Source of the DNA: Bacteroidales bacterium
GTDB lineage: Bacteria > Bacteroidota > Bacteroidia > Bacteroidales > Paludibacteraceae
NCBI GenBank assembly: GCA_900769555.1
Contig: CAAGHA010000043.1
Span: forward strand, 62,001-126,000
Direction: 5' to 3'
DNA length: 64,000 nt
The notes below the pieces were generated by a model. It saw only the letters and a program-made list of their open reading frames with translations, made no database searches and was not told where the DNA came from. The position numbers and the translations under genes are program-made. Positions 45,024-55,705 of the stretch are shown in pieces (position 1 is the first letter of the stretch; the number at the start of each line of letters is the position of its first letter).

Positions 45024-48000
45024 CTATTTAACAACCACTTTCTTTGTTATTTGCATATCCCCGATTTGATACGACACCAAATAAATACCTGACGGTAAAG
45101 TGTGCTCGCGCCAACCCCATCGACCTTCCCCATGTAAAATCTTAGTTCCATCCAACCTATAAATCTGATAATAAATAGAATCGTCCCCTAAGTTCAATAT
45201 TCTTAAAACACCTTTATCTGAAACAAACCAAACCGATGTATTCATAGGAACTAGAGATAAATTCACCTCTTCCTGCGATACTGACGAACTAAAAGGAAAT
45301 GACAAAATACGCCATTCGCGATGAGCATTCCCACCGGTTGCATCTGCTTCCCACAAACCGACGTTCGTACCTATAGAAGTATTAACACCCTCCAAATCAA
45401 ATAATTTATCAGTTGAAACGGAAGTGATTTTGTAACAATTATCACCCAAACTACTCACCTTAAATTGTTGATTTTCTGCTCCACTAAATTCAGTTATATC
45501 CGGCCAATAAGAACCATTATCTGTAATGGTCAATTTAGTACCCTCTCTATTCGTATAAATTGAATAATTTCCATTTCCTAATGGTTCAAAATACCACTTT
45601 TGCAACGTATCAGAAACACACAACGAAGATAATTGCAATGAATTGCCTACTAACGCAACCGGATAGTGACATGCACGAGGAACAAGTAGATAAGGAATCT
45701 CCTTTTTTAGCGGTTTAATTCCCTCAGTAGGTTGAACAGAGACGATAAGAGTAGCTATCTCCTCTGGAGCAACTTCATAAGATATAGTTTTGTTTTCAAT
45801 AGTTAGATCTGACTCTTGACTACAATTCTTTTGACGATTAGTTATATAAAGAGAAGCACTCGATTCGACCTCATCAAACAAAGAGAAATCAAACGTAAAA
45901 TTCTTTTTATCAGAAGCCGTATTCAATAAAACCAAAACTACCTCATCTCCAGTAGGAGATAGAGCAGCCAACAAATCATTTCGACCTGTCATCAACAACG
46001 TATAACCCTGTTTAATAAAACGAGTCACCTGCATACGTATATAGTAGTTTTTAATGATAGCAAATGATTGTTCGGAAAAATTTCCTTGAACCAAACACCA
46101 CTGATCATTCCCCTCTTCCACATACTGCCAATCAATCCAAGCCTGAGGAATCAAATAGTTTAAATCATCAAACATACGCTGAGCCATCGATAAATTACCG
46201 GATATTCCTGTTCCTCCCGCTCCGGTTTCAGACATCCATAAAGGCATTTTCAACTCCTGAATCAAATCTTTCAAATTAGCTTTATCCATTATCGTTCCAC
46301 CATAGGTATGAACATTAAACTGACCCAGCATAGGCACAATATCACCCTCTTCTTTATAGAGTCTCAACTCCCCTATTGCAGTAGCAACACTAGTTTCATC
46401 ACATGCAGAAATAACCGTATTTAATCCGGATGCTTTCAACTTAGGATAAAGAACTCTGAGCAAATTCACTTGAGACGAAGGGTCAAAATGACACCCTTCC
46501 TGACCTCCATTGGCACCCCAATAATTTGTATTAGGTTCATTAAAAGGATCTAACGTCTTAAATTCTATTCCATAAACCTCCTTATAATGCTTGCAAACAT
46601 TTATCAAATAATCACAGAATTGAAAATAATACTCCGGCTTTAAATTATCCTTACTAGCGTCAGCATTTCCGGCAGAACAACCACTATATGTCATCCAATA
46701 TGGTGGCGAATTAGAAAAAGCTTCAAAGATAGCATCCGGTCTCAACTCCTTAATCTTCAACATAATTTTACGCTGTCCTTCATCCGCAGACCAATTATAT
46801 GCAGCTCCTTCAGAAGGTAAGAACCCCTCCATTTCTGCACGTTTCCCCTTCCCATTACACATGTGACCATTATAGTGAGAAGGATTATCACCACCTCCGA
46901 TATTATAACGAAAGATGTTGTAGTTCAACTTATCCTTATCCACCAAAAGATGAACCAACTCATCAATTTTCTTATCATCCCATTTCCCACACATATTAGC
47001 CCACCAACAAAGAGAAACACCCCATCCCTCCATCGTCTGTTGCTTAGTTGCCGGATTAATACGAGCAATACACATTTTTGACGGATCATATTTAGCGACC
47101 AAGTTCATGTACTCCTCCTCTGTAATATTGACTACAGAACCATGTCTCATCACAGAAGGTAGTGAATATTGATTGGAACTTAACTGTTCGAATCTTCCTG
47201 AATTTAAATCATTCGTTACTAATGGATAATAACCTTTCCCTCCAAAATCATCAATAAAAAGGCACCATTTCTCTTCATTATTGAATTTGAAACATGTCGG
47301 ACCCTCCACATAAGCAATCTGACTCATATCGGAAGCAATTTCTGTCCACTCTCCCATCAATGAGTTGGACTTCTCCATGATAATGTATTTTCCTGAAGAT
47401 GGGAAACCCGATTTATGCGCTTCAGTTGCTTCGTTTTTCTTGAACCTATAATAAGTATCACCAACTTTAATAGCAGTTGCATCAATCACACTTATGGTTC
47501 TGTTTTGAGGATTCTTTAATTCTATCCAAACCTTTGCTTCTGAAAACGTTTTAAAATCGGCTGTTGTACAATAGTAAACCCGATGTGTGTTATCATTGTT
47601 TTGAACCATTTGATTAGAAGGAATTTTTGATGACCAAAAGAGAATGTACTCTCCCGTACTTTCATCAAAAAAAGCCTCTGGAGCCCATGTACAACCTGCA
47701 CCCTGAGGCGCAACCGAACACATTCGTTGCTCCGACCAATTCACCAAATCAGAAGATTCCCAAATCATAACCGACTTACTACCATTGGTTTGCGCAGCAG
47801 TCCAATCATTATTTCCATAAATTTTCAAATCGGTTGCGATAACAAAAAATTTATCTCCATCCGAAGACCTCATTATAAAGGGGTCTCTTACTCCTTTTTC
47901 TCCTAAAACCGAAGTTAAAACCGGTTTCCCCTCATTTAAATCGGTCCAGTTCAAACCATCCCGACTTACCGCAAAATAAATTTGTTCACCCTGAGCCAAT

Positions 48001-48128
48001 CCTTCTCCTTTAAAATAGGCAAAAAGATAAGCAGAAAAATCTTTGGATTCAGTTTGTGCCACTAAAGAAATAGAGGCAAAAACAAACAAAATTAAAAATA
48101 AATAACGACGTAATAGATGTATTCCCAT
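45024..48128 (-). CDS. Secreted GH43-like/GH30 fusion with beta-trefoil and T9SS type A domain
   Basis: 1,034 residues. Signal peptide (YLFLILFVFASISLVAQ) to about 25. Residues ~30-345 form a GH43-like five-bladed propeller: GVRDPFIM (Asp base), SVIDATAIKVGD (Asp) and AYVEGPTCFKF (Glu acid). Residues ~350-790 are a GH30-type barrel and side domain: TMEGWGVSLCWW, DPFNEPNTNYWG (acid/base Glu) and LWMSETGAGG (nucleophile). A ricin-like trefoil follows (~815-950, KWYFEPLGNGNYSIY), then a sorting domain ending in ITKKVVVK. Such enzymes attack arabinan, xylan or galactan side chains. The substrate is not determined; the fusion of both catalytic types is the notable point. Confidence 0.88.
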   Translation of the reverse strand: MGIHLLRRYLFLILFVFASISLVAQTESKDFSAYLFAYFKGEGLAQGEQIYFAVSRDGLNWTDLNEGKPVLTSVLGEKGVRDPFIMRSSDGDKFFVIATDLKIYGNNDWTAAQTNGSKSVMIWESSDLVNWSEQRMCSVAPQGAGCTWAPEAFFDESTGEYILFWSSKIPSNQMVQNNDNTHRVYYCTTADFKTFSEAKVWIELKNPQNRTISVIDATAIKVGDTYYRFKKNEATEAHKSGFPSSGKYIIMEKSNSLMGEWTEIASDMSQIAYVEGPTCFKFNNEEKWCLFIDDFGGKGYYPLVTNDLNSGRFEQLSSNQYSLPSVMRHGSVVNITEEEYMNLVAKYDPSKMCIARINPATKQQTMEGWGVSLCWWANMCGKWDDKKIDELVHLLVDKDKLNYNIFRYNIGGGDNPSHYNGHMCNGKGKRAEMEGFLPSEGAAYNWSADEGQRKIMLKIKELRPDAIFEAFSNSPPYWMTYSGCSAGNADASKDNLKPEYYFQFCDYLINVCKHYKEVYGIEFKTLDPFNEPNTNYWGANGGQEGCHFDPSSQVNLLRVLYPKLKASGLNTVISACDETSVATAIGELRLYKEEGDIVPMLGQFNVHTYGGTIMDKANLKDLIQELKMPLWMSETGAGGTGISGNLSMAQRMFDDLNYLIPQAWIDWQYVEEGNDQWCLVQGNFSEQSFAIIKNYYIRMQVTRFIKQGYTLLMTGRNDLLAALSPTGDEVVLVLLNTASDKKNFTFDFSLFDEVESSASLYITNRQKNCSQESDLTIENKTISYEVAPEEIATLIVSVQPTEGIKPLKKEIPYLLVPRACHYPVALVGNSLQLSSLCVSDTLQKWYFEPLGNGNYSIYTNREGTKLTITDNGSYWPDITEFSGAENQQFKVSSLGDNCYKITSVSTDKLFDLEGVNTSIGTNVGLWEADATGGNAHREWRILSFPFSSSVSQEEVNLSLVPMNTSVWFVSDKGVLRILNLGDDSIYYQIYRLDGTKILHGEGRWGWREHTLPSGIYLVSYQIGDMQITKKVVVK

Positions 48129-48285
48129 AAAATAATTAATAATGGCAGCATATCCTTCCTTACCTTAGCGAAAGAATAGAAAATTTAAATAAGCTATTTT
48201 ATTTAGAAGTTACCTTAAAATCAAAAGGTTAATCAATTAACAGCGTAAAAATAGATATAATATGAATGAAAAACAAAGATTTAAA

Positions 48286-48325
48286 AAGAAAAAACAAGCG
48301 AGATACCATCCCTGGCACCTCGCTT
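48286..48325 (-). terminator. Intrinsic terminator of the GH43-CBM-GH43 gene
   Basis: On the minus strand, arms AAGCGAG and CTCGCTT (48319-48325 with 48296-48302) plus inner TGCCA/TGGTA pairing, then a T-rich run. It separates the two large glycosidase genes into different transcripts. Confidence 0.8.
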
Positions 48326-48349
48326 CAAAAAAAACATTTTATGATACCA

Positions 48350-51300
48350 TTATTTCACAATAACCTTTTGAACAAATACGTTCATGTATATATCATAAAT
48401 ACGAAGTAAGAATTTTCCTGTTAATTGAGATGGAATCGCCAACTCATTTGAATCTGATATAGCAACTACCACACCATTAAGATCCACCAATTCGATTTTC
48501 TTCAGATTCTCGACACCGGACACCATGATAAATTCGGTTGCCGGATTTGGTGAAACGGTACAACTTATCGACTCGTTTTCAGACAATAAGGTAGTTGATT
48601 TTTGTCCGATAGTTATTGTTATACTCTCTGCCAAAACAGTCTCTTCCCCATTATTACTCAAATAGATAGGAGAATTGATATTTTCTCCGATTTTGAAGAA
48701 ATCGAAATCCACATAACCACCAGTACTCTTTGTTCCATAGTTGAACAATCCGTAACGATATCCAACAAAGTGTGTCAGCTCATATTTCATTGAAAGCGTA
48801 TTACCAATAGCATTCCATGTTGTACCATCCAAACTATAATAGAAAGTAGCTTTATCTGCTTGATTATTGAAATTCATATCGATACGGAACCAAACATCAT
48901 CTTGTGACAACGACACAGACTCCACCTCCTTACCAGCATTGACCATTACGATTGATTTGCTTCCATTACTCATCTTCACACCTACATAACCATACAAATC
49001 CTGCAAAGCACACAAACCTGCATAATCACCATCTTTCATACCTTTGACACTCATCTTTGTCCATCCTAAACAAGTTGGACCAAACGAACGCTGAGTCAAT
49101 GTATTTTGAGTACTGACAAGGTCTGCATCTACTCTTCCGTTTGTCAGACGCAACGCACCATTTTCAAACGACCAATAATCATTCACCGGATTATGATTCC
49201 ATTGCCATTCCAAAGGCAACTTACCACTTTCAAACTCATCCGAAGTAACAATACCATAACCTTTCTCCTGACTTGCAGCCAATTGTAAAGAAGAAGGAAC
49301 TTTCCCATTATTCCCTAAAACCGGCCAATCATTGCTCCAAGTCACAGGAACCAAATATGGAATACGACCTACAGAACCATTATCGCGGAAAAACATACCA
49401 TACCAATCACCATCAGGAGTGTCAAACACACGTCCCTGAGCAACACCATTGTCCTGCAAAACCACCTTACCTTCGAACGTTCCTGTAAGCGATTTAGAAC
49501 GATAACAAAGAACAGAACGACACTTGCCGGCGGGCCATGAAATCAAGAATACATAGTAATAACCATCTTTCTTCATGATTTGAGCACCTTCACACTCGAC
49601 ATAGAAGTCGCTTCCTGCAATTGCCGCCGGAGACTTAAGCAATACTCTTGAAGTTGCGCCCGACTTAACCGACATTGCATCTGAAGACAATTCGATGATG
49701 CTGATATTGCCACCACCATAAACCACATAAACCCTATCGTCATCATCAAACAACAAAGATGGATCATGATAGAATGGTAAAGTTGCTGTTTGCCATTTGC
49801 CCGACTTAATATCAGTCGTTTTGTAAATATGAGTCTTCCCAGTAGTGTAAGAAGGAGTCAAGACATACCATGTACCCTTATGATACTTGATACTGCTTGC
49901 CCAAGAACCTTTACCATACGCATTTTTACCTCCATTCATCGAACATGCATCACCATTATCTAATGTCTGATAAGCATAATTGATGATTCTCCAACGAGCT
50001 AAATCTTTTGATGCCATGATTGGCACACCCGGAGCCATGTGCATAGTTGTGCTTACCATATAGTAAGTATCATCGACACGAATAACAGAAACATCCGGAA
50101 CATCAGCCCAAATCAACGGATTAGAAACCGTATGTGATTTTCCATCAATATCCGAAGGAATCAAACCACTAGAAACTTGAGACAAGGTATAGTATCCTAT
50201 TTGCCCAATAAAATCATCCGGAATCACAGCCTCGTATGAACCACTACAAGCAACACCTTGTTTCAATATCATTGACTCACCATTTTCATTTACCCAATTC
50301 AAATTATAAGTCTCATCTGTTTCATCTGAAGCAGACCAACTCACAGTAAATTTCTCCCCGGCAACAATAGATGAATTGACAATAGGAGAAGTAAATTCAT
50401 ACTCAACCTTTTTGGTTGCAGCAGAGAAAACAATCTTATCAATATTACAATAAGAATTAATAATTTCCAATTTAATGATATGTTTCCCGGCAGAGATAGC
50501 AGATGTTGTACCGGTAATTGTTGTATAAGTAGTCCAATCTCCTGTGTTTGGCACCTCAATATCACCCGTAATATCTATTCCATCACAATACAATTTAAAG
50601 GAAGAACCATCCAACCCGGAAGCAACTGTAGCCACAAAATTATATTTATCGTCTTTCAAAACATTCACGGTATATTCCACCCATTCTCCGGCCATTGTCC
50701 AACCTAACACATAACCATCATTAGCTACATCTAAGTCAACGCCTTCATCAACACGGAATTGTCCCCCTTGATTTTCAGCCTCATCATCTTGGTAAGCATA
50801 ACCTAAACCACCCACATCGTAGTGTTCCACCTCTAAAGTACCGGGCAAAGACTGAGCAATGCCTTCATACGGACCTTGAGCAAGACGAACTTTCACATCT
50901 ACAGCCGGTGTTTCATACTCTTTTCCCGAATTATCAACCATAATTGCAGAGAAAGAATAAGTTCCGACAGACAAATCTTTCACTTCACAAGTATAAGGAG
51001 CAACAGAAGAAGATCCTATTTTAATATCATCTTGATAGAAATCAATTTTAGCAATATTCTTTTCCGTAGATTCAGCCGTCAATGTCAAAGAAGCAGGAGC
51101 CTCTAAGTCTGTTTCAGAAGCCACTAAAGTAACATCAGCAGTTTTGAACATCCAATAATCAAACTCAAAACTACCAGAAAAGACAAAAAACAAATCATGA
51201 ACACCGGAAATACTTGTATTTAATTTAGCCGAAACCACCTTTAAACTACCTCCGGTATTAGGAACTTCTAAATATCCAATAACTTCGCCATCAACTTTAT

Positions 51301-52639
51301 CTTTACAAATCTTTATTGCAACCCCACCGGTAGAAGAAGATACATTCGCAGAGAAAGTGCTTGCTCCGGCACCAAAATCAACACCGGATAGACCAATCCA
51401 ATCTCCCTTATGAATCTCATTGACAATCATATTAGAACCACCATACTTTGTATTAACACCACCCATCCAAGCCATAGTCTCAGCCTCTGTACGCTCAAAA
51501 GGGTTTAGATAACCAACTTGTTTAACACCCGCGGTAGTACCTGTAGCCTGCCCAATTGTAGCATTAGAGGTATTAACCGGAATATAATCTATATGGCTGG
51601 AACGATACCCTCCGCTGATTCCCATAGAACTCTGAAGAACCATCGCATGATAAGTAATGTACCATTCTCCTTTAAACTCAAAAATTGCATGATGATTATT
51701 TCCCGAGCTTCCGCTAAAGAATGTTCCCGGATTTTTAAATACCATACCGGAATATTTATAATCCCCTAACGGAGAATCACTTGTCATATAACATATTTGC
51801 GCATTGCTCATAGGATTGCCTGTACAATTCCAATTGGAGCAATAACTATAAATATATTTCCCTCCAATTTTATTAGCACCGGCATCCTCAAACAAATAAG
51901 GAGGATTGAGCGTTTTAGGAGTACCCACAATACTCGTATAATCAGATCCCAACTTCACGACACGAGCAGTACCGGGATCTGCAGCTTTCCCTTCCGGAAC
52001 ACCACCTCCAAAATAGAGGTAAGCAGAACCATCATCATCCATTAGAACGGCCGGATCGAAAAGCCATGTAACATTACCGCAATTAGGGGTGTTTCTTGAG
52101 ATAAGTTCCTTCCCAATAGGGTCTGTCCACGGACCATAAGGAGTATCGCTAGTTACAACCCCTATACCACTACCATTATTGGCAAAATACAAGAAGAACT
52201 TATCTTTTCCATTCACCTTTGCATGCATCGCAGAAGGAGCCCATGAGCAAGTTGCCCACTTAGCGGCACCGGCACTATTGTTACGACCGGCAATATCCAT
52301 ACTACCATGATCTGTCCAGTTTACCAAGTCCTTAGACGAAATACAATTGATTTTGTTGATTTTTCCATAAGAATTGGTTGTTAAATTACCATTTCCGTCA
52401 TACTCATAAATGTCATTTGTCATATAGACAAAAACTTCGTCATTGTAAACCATTGCAAACGGATCCGCACCGAAACGTTGCGTCATCATTGGATTATGAG
52501 CCGTTTGAGCCTTGTAGCCCTTTGTTGGAGTCACTCCACTAAAGTAGGAGGAAGGATCTGCGCTGAAACCCAGCGCAGAACTTAGCAATAACATTTGCAA
52601 TAAAAGGTACTTCTTCATAAAAAAATAATTGCTTTTCAT
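48350..52639 (-). CDS. Secreted modular glycosidase: GH43, CBM6-like modules, second GH43, T9SS type A domain
   Basis: 1,429 residues. After the signal peptide (KKYLLLQMLLLSSALGFS) comes a first GH43 propeller: FGADPFAMVY (base), WLFDPAVLMDDDG and YLFEDAGANKIGG (acid). Then CBM6-like and Ig-like modules (LEVEHYDVGGLGYAYQD; GYVLGWTMAGEWVEYTVNV), a second GH43 unit (VPDVSVIRVDDTYYM, FYHDPSLLFDDDD, ECEGAQIMKKDGYYY), a concanavalin-like GH43 C-terminal sandwich (SDEFESGKLPLEWQWNHNP) and a sorting domain ending FVQKVIVK. Both GH43 sites look complete. Expected to remove arabinose/xylose units from arabinoxylan outside the cell. ATG 52639 has an A-rich upstream; ATG 52618 directly before the signal core is also possible. 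Confidence 0.9.
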   Translation of the reverse strand: MKSNYFFMKKYLLLQMLLLSSALGFSADPSSYFSGVTPTKGYKAQTAHNPMMTQRFGADPFAMVYNDEVFVYMTNDIYEYDGNGNLTTNSYGKINKINCISSKDLVNWTDHGSMDIAGRNNSAGAAKWATCSWAPSAMHAKVNGKDKFFLYFANNGSGIGVVTSDTPYGPWTDPIGKELISRNTPNCGNVTWLFDPAVLMDDDGSAYLYFGGGVPEGKAADPGTARVVKLGSDYTSIVGTPKTLNPPYLFEDAGANKIGGKYIYSYCSNWNCTGNPMSNAQICYMTSDSPLGDYKYSGMVFKNPGTFFSGSSGNNHHAIFEFKGEWYITYHAMVLQSSMGISGGYRSSHIDYIPVNTSNATIGQATGTTAGVKQVGYLNPFERTEAETMAWMGGVNTKYGGSNMIVNEIHKGDWIGLSGVDFGAGASTFSANVSSSTGGVAIKICKDKVDGEVIGYLEVPNTGGSLKVVSAKLNTSISGVHDLFFVFSGSFEFDYWMFKTADVTLVASETDLEAPASLTLTAESTEKNIAKIDFYQDDIKIGSSSVAPYTCEVKDLSVGTYSFSAIMVDNSGKEYETPAVDVKVRLAQGPYEGIAQSLPGTLEVEHYDVGGLGYAYQDDEAENQGGQFRVDEGVDLDVANDGYVLGWTMAGEWVEYTVNVLKDDKYNFVATVASGLDGSSFKLYCDGIDITGDIEVPNTGDWTTYTTITGTTSAISAGKHIIKLEIINSYCNIDKIVFSAATKKVEYEFTSPIVNSSIVAGEKFTVSWSASDETDETYNLNWVNENGESMILKQGVACSGSYEAVIPDDFIGQIGYYTLSQVSSGLIPSDIDGKSHTVSNPLIWADVPDVSVIRVDDTYYMVSTTMHMAPGVPIMASKDLARWRIINYAYQTLDNGDACSMNGGKNAYGKGSWASSIKYHKGTWYVLTPSYTTGKTHIYKTTDIKSGKWQTATLPFYHDPSLLFDDDDRVYVVYGGGNISIIELSSDAMSVKSGATSRVLLKSPAAIAGSDFYVECEGAQIMKKDGYYYVFLISWPAGKCRSVLCYRSKSLTGTFEGKVVLQDNGVAQGRVFDTPDGDWYGMFFRDNGSVGRIPYLVPVTWSNDWPVLGNNGKVPSSLQLAASQEKGYGIVTSDEFESGKLPLEWQWNHNPVNDYWSFENGALRLTNGRVDADLVSTQNTLTQRSFGPTCLGWTKMSVKGMKDGDYAGLCALQDLYGYVGVKMSNGSKSIVMVNAGKEVESVSLSQDDVWFRIDMNFNNQADKATFYYSLDGTTWNAIGNTLSMKYELTHFVGYRYGLFNYGTKSTGGYVDFDFFKIGENINSPIYLSNNGEETVLAESITITIGQKSTTLLSENESISCTVSPNPATEFIMVSGVENLKKIELVDLNGVVVAISDSNELAIPSQLTGKFLLRIYDIYMNVFVQKVIVK

Positions 52640-52729
52640 TGGTTGTATTTATATTTAGTATTTCATTACATGCATTGACCATATCGAAAGAAAACTTTCT
52701 CCTACGAAACTATTATCTTAATCGCACCG

Positions 52730-52737
52730 CAAAAGTA
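52730..52737 (-). promoter_or_regulatory. -7 promoter element of the GH43-CBM-GH43 gene
   Basis: TACTTTTG on the minus strand, 90 bases before ATG 52639. Confidence 0.5.
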
Positions 52738-53117
52738 TCTTCTACAATAAAAAAGAAGTAGGATTATTCAACTAAAATTCGTAAATATTCGAGCAAAACT
52801 ATAAGAAAATATAGTTAGAACAAAGAATCTTAAATAATACAAAACATTTATAATCAACACTCTAACAAAAGCATAAATCATATTTACAGATAATTCCTAA
52901 ATTTCGATTAAAAATTAGTTTAAATTGTATTTTGCTCAAATTCAAGAGGTATTCAGGAAGATGTTTTTATTCAATCTTTTGCAGTTAATAGCAGACTATT
53001 TTCAAAATAAGATTAGGCAACAAGGCAACTTCTACAAATCAATGGATAGATATTTTATTGGAAGCAAAGTAAAAATAACAAATAGAAACATAAAAAACGA
53101 CCCTTAACATTATCGCA
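52738..53117. other. Intergenic stretch without supported gene
   Basis: Strongly AT-rich. A 60-codon frame (52925-53107, plus) has no promoter-like element, domain or codon bias and is not considered real. Confidence 0.5.
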
Positions 53118-53141
53118 TAAAAAAAGTCTCAAAAAGAGACT
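53118..53141 (-). terminator. Intrinsic terminator of the small ORF
   Basis: On the minus strand, stem AGTCTC/GAGACT (53136-53141 with 53125-53130), AAAAA-type loop and a T-run; directly after the small gene's stop codon. Confidence 0.85.
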
Positions 53142-53144
53142 CAA

Positions 53145-53321
53145 TTACGCATCAAACAAACCAACAGATTCTGAACATTCAAAAACATCATCATCACAAG
53201 CAAACCAAACAAATCTTTCACAATACTCATCATTCAAATTCATGTTGTCGTTTCCTTTTACGCCAAACAACCGTTGCAAAGACGTAAAAAAACCTTTCAT
53301 TTTTCTTTTCATAAAAATCAT
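53145..53321 (-). CDS. Small acidic-tailed hypothetical protein
   Basis: 58 residues from ATG 53321: a basic N-terminal half (MKRKMKGFFTSLQRLFGVKG) and an acidic, Cys-containing C-terminal half (CERFVWFACDDDVFECSES). No known domain. It is supported as a gene by an upstream TAACTTTG promoter element and a terminator immediately after the stop codon, a complete small transcription unit. Three ATGs are close together (53321, 53312, 53300), so the exact start is uncertain. It lies next to dnaK, without evident relation. Confidence 0.6.
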   Translation of the reverse strand: MIFMKRKMKGFFTSLQRLFGVKGNDNMNLNDEYCERFVWFACDDDVFECSESVGLFDA

Positions 53322-53338
53322 CTTTAGTAATTTCGTGG

Positions 53339-53346
53339 CAAAGTTA
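53339..53346 (-). promoter_or_regulatory. -7 promoter element of the small ORF
   Basis: TAACTTTG on the minus strand fits TAnnTTTG and lies 17 bases before ATG 53321. Confidence 0.6.
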
Positions 53347-53742
53347 ATCATTTATTTTTTACATTTTGTAAAATATATGTTAAATAACATTGTTATTAAA
53401 TATAGAAAAAATAAAATTAACAAAATTAAAGTAGAGAACGCTAAGTCATGTTTAGAGAGAATACCCAACGAAAACAACCTTAGTGATTTGCCAATATAAA
53501 AAAAACAGAAGCCGAAAACTTATGATGCGTGAGGCCGAATGATACCGATTGAGCCGAACAATTTTACAATAAAGAAAGCATTACATCTTCCTAATGAAGC
53601 TCAATACGAACATTTGATGAAATATCCATTCGTGATATGCTTTAAAAAGACCTGCCCGAAAGAAATTCAGACGAAAGCATCAATTATTACAAAGATGAAA
53701 TCTAAATTTTTTCAGCCAAAGATATGACATGATAACATAAAG
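53347..53742. other. Stretch with possible decayed coding remnants
   Basis: Two short plus-strand frames carry protein-like sequence (ENAKSCLERIPNENNLSD ending at 53499; IEPNNFTIKKALHLPNEAQY starting at 53539) but no start signals, domains or continuity. They may be leftovers of a broken gene. Nothing else is seen. Confidence 0.25.
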
Positions 53743-53780
53743 AAAAAACAGGGTGTAACTCATTGAACTACACCCTGTTT
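53743..53780 (-). terminator. Intrinsic terminator of dnaK
   Basis: A 12-bp stem (53746-53757 with 53769-53780, AAACAGGGTGTA arm); read on the minus strand it runs into a T-run. Confidence 0.9.
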
Positions 53781-53803
53781 ATTAACATCAATTTATTAAA
53801 AAA

Positions 53804-55705
53804 TTATTTCACCTCTTCGAAATCCACGTCAGTGATATTATCACCTCCGTTGTCATTAGATGCACCACCTTGAGAACCAGGTTGAGGTCCACCTTGTTGA
53901 GCTTGCGCATTGTACATCTCTTGAGATGCAGCATGGAAGACTTGGTTCAACTCTGCAATAGCAGCATCAATAGCAGCAATATCTTGCGCTTTATGAGCAT
54001 CCTTCAACTTAGCCAAAGCAGCCTCAATAGGAGCTTTTTTATCAGCAGGTAACTTATCTCCCAACTCATTCAATTGCTTTTCAGTTTGGAAGATCATACT
54101 ATCCGCTTGATTAATCTTATCTATACGCTCTTTCTCTTTTGCGTCTGCAGCAGCATTAGCAGCAGCCTCATCCTTCATTCTCTTGATTTCCTCGTCACTC
54201 AATCCGGAAGAAGCCTCGATACGGATACTTTGAGATTTACCTGTAGCTTTATCCTTTGCAGAAACATTCAAGATACCATTCGCATCAATATCGAAAGTCA
54301 CTTCAATTTGAGGAACTCCACGAGGTGCAGATGGAATACCATCCAAGTGGAAACGTCCGATAGTTTTATTATCTTTAGCCATAGAACGTTCACCTTGCAA
54401 TACGTGTATTTCAACAGAAGGTTGATTATCCACAGCAGTTGTAAATGTCTCTGACTTCTTGGTTGGGATTGTTGTATTAGAATCGATCAAACGAGTCATT
54501 ACACCACCCATAGTTTCGATACCCAAAGAAAGAGGAGTAACATCCAACAACAACACATCTTTCACTTCGCCGGTCAAGACTCCACCTTGGATTGCAGCAC
54601 CAATTGCCACCACCTCATCAGGATTAACACCCTTAGAAGGAGCTTTACCAAAGAATTTCTCAACAGCCTCTTGAATAGCAGGAATACGAGTTGAACCACC
54701 CACTAAGATAATTTCATTGATATCACCAACAGACAATCCTGCATTTTGCAAAGCAGTCTTACATGGTTCGATAGTACGTTGAACCAAATCATCAACCAAT
54801 TGCTCAAACTTAGCACGAGTCAACGTCTTAACCAAGTGTCTTGGCACACCATCAACCGGCATAATGTATGGCAAATTAATCTCTGTTGAAGTAGTATTTG
54901 ACAATTCGATTTTAGCCTTTTCTGCAGCCTCTTTCAAGCGTTGTAAAGCCATAGGATCTTTGCTCAAATCAACACCGGAATTATCAGCTTTAAAGTCTTC
55001 AACCAACCAATCAATAATTCTTTGGTCAAAATCATCACCTCCTAAGTGAGTATCACCATCAGTTGATTTTACTTCAAATACGCCATCACCCAATTCAAGC
55101 ACAGATACGTCATGTGTACCACCACCACAGTCGAATACAACAATTTTCATATCTTGACTCTTCTTATCCAAACCATATGCCAAAGCAGCTGCTGTTGGCT
55201 CATTTACGATACGACGAACATTCAAACCAGCAATTTCTCCAGCCTCTTTTGTTGCTTGACGTTGAGCATCATTAAAGTATGCAGGAACAGTAATCACTGC
55301 ATCAGACACCTCTTGACCCAAATAATCTTCAGCAGTTTTCTTCATTTTTTGAAGAATCATTGCTGAAATTTCTTGAGGAGTGTAGAGACGACCATCAATA
55401 TCCACACGCGGTGTATTGTTATCACCACATACAACTTTATATGGAACACGATTTCTTTCAGCCTCAACACGATCAAATGATTCTCCCATAAATCTCTTAA
55501 TAGAGAAAACTGTCTTCTGAGGATTTGTAATCGCTTGTCTTTTGGCTGGATCACCTATCTTACGTTCTCCACCATCGATAAAACCCACAACTGAAGGAGT
55601 TGTTCTTTTTCCTTCACTGTTAGGAATAACGATAGGCTCGTTTCCTTCCATCACAGCAACACACGAGTTGGTTGTTCCTAAATCTATACCAATAATTTTT
55701 CCCAT
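53804..55705 (-). CDS. dnaK: Chaperone DnaK (Hsp70)
   Basis: 633 residues of standard Dna[56 protein letters not shown], a substrate-binding domain starting at [19 protein letters not shown], the helical lid and the C-terminal motif [10 protein letters not shown]. It folds proteins with DnaJ/GrpE; neither is in the window, so dnaK is monocistronic here (own terminator). Confidence 0.98.
   Translation of the reverse strand: MGKIIGIDLGTTNSCVAVMEGNEPIVIPNSEGKRTTPSVVGFIDGGERKIGDPAKRQAITNPQKTVFSIKRFMGESFDRVEAERNRVPYKVVCGDNNTPRVDIDGRLYTPQEISAMILQKMKKTAEDYLGQEVSDAVITVPAYFNDAQRQATKEAGEIAGLNVRRIVNEPTAAALAYGLDKKSQDMKIVVFDCGGGTHDVSVLELGDGVFEVKSTDGDTHLGGDDFDQRIIDWLVEDFKADNSGVDLSKDPMALQRLKEAAEKAKIELSNTTSTEINLPYIMPVDGVPRHLVKTLTRAKFEQLVDDLVQRTIEPCKTALQNAGLSVGDINEIILVGGSTRIPAIQEAVEKFFGKAPSKGVNPDEVVAIGAAIQGGVLTGEVKDVLLLDVTPLSLGIETMGGVMTRLIDSNTTIPTKKSETFTTAVDNQPSVEIHVLQGERSMAKDNKTIGRFHLDGIPSAPRGVPQIEVTFDIDANGILNVSAKDKATGKSQSIRIEASSGLSDEEIKRMKDEAAANAAADAKEKERIDKINQADSMIFQTEKQLNELGDKLPADKKAPIEAALAKLKDAHKAQDIAAIDAAIAELNQVFHAASQEMYNAQAQQGGPQPGSQGGASNDNGGDNITDVDFEEVK

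Noticed and set aside
52925..53107. 60-codon hypothetical gene
   Set aside because: No promoter, domain or codon bias, in very AT-rich DNA.
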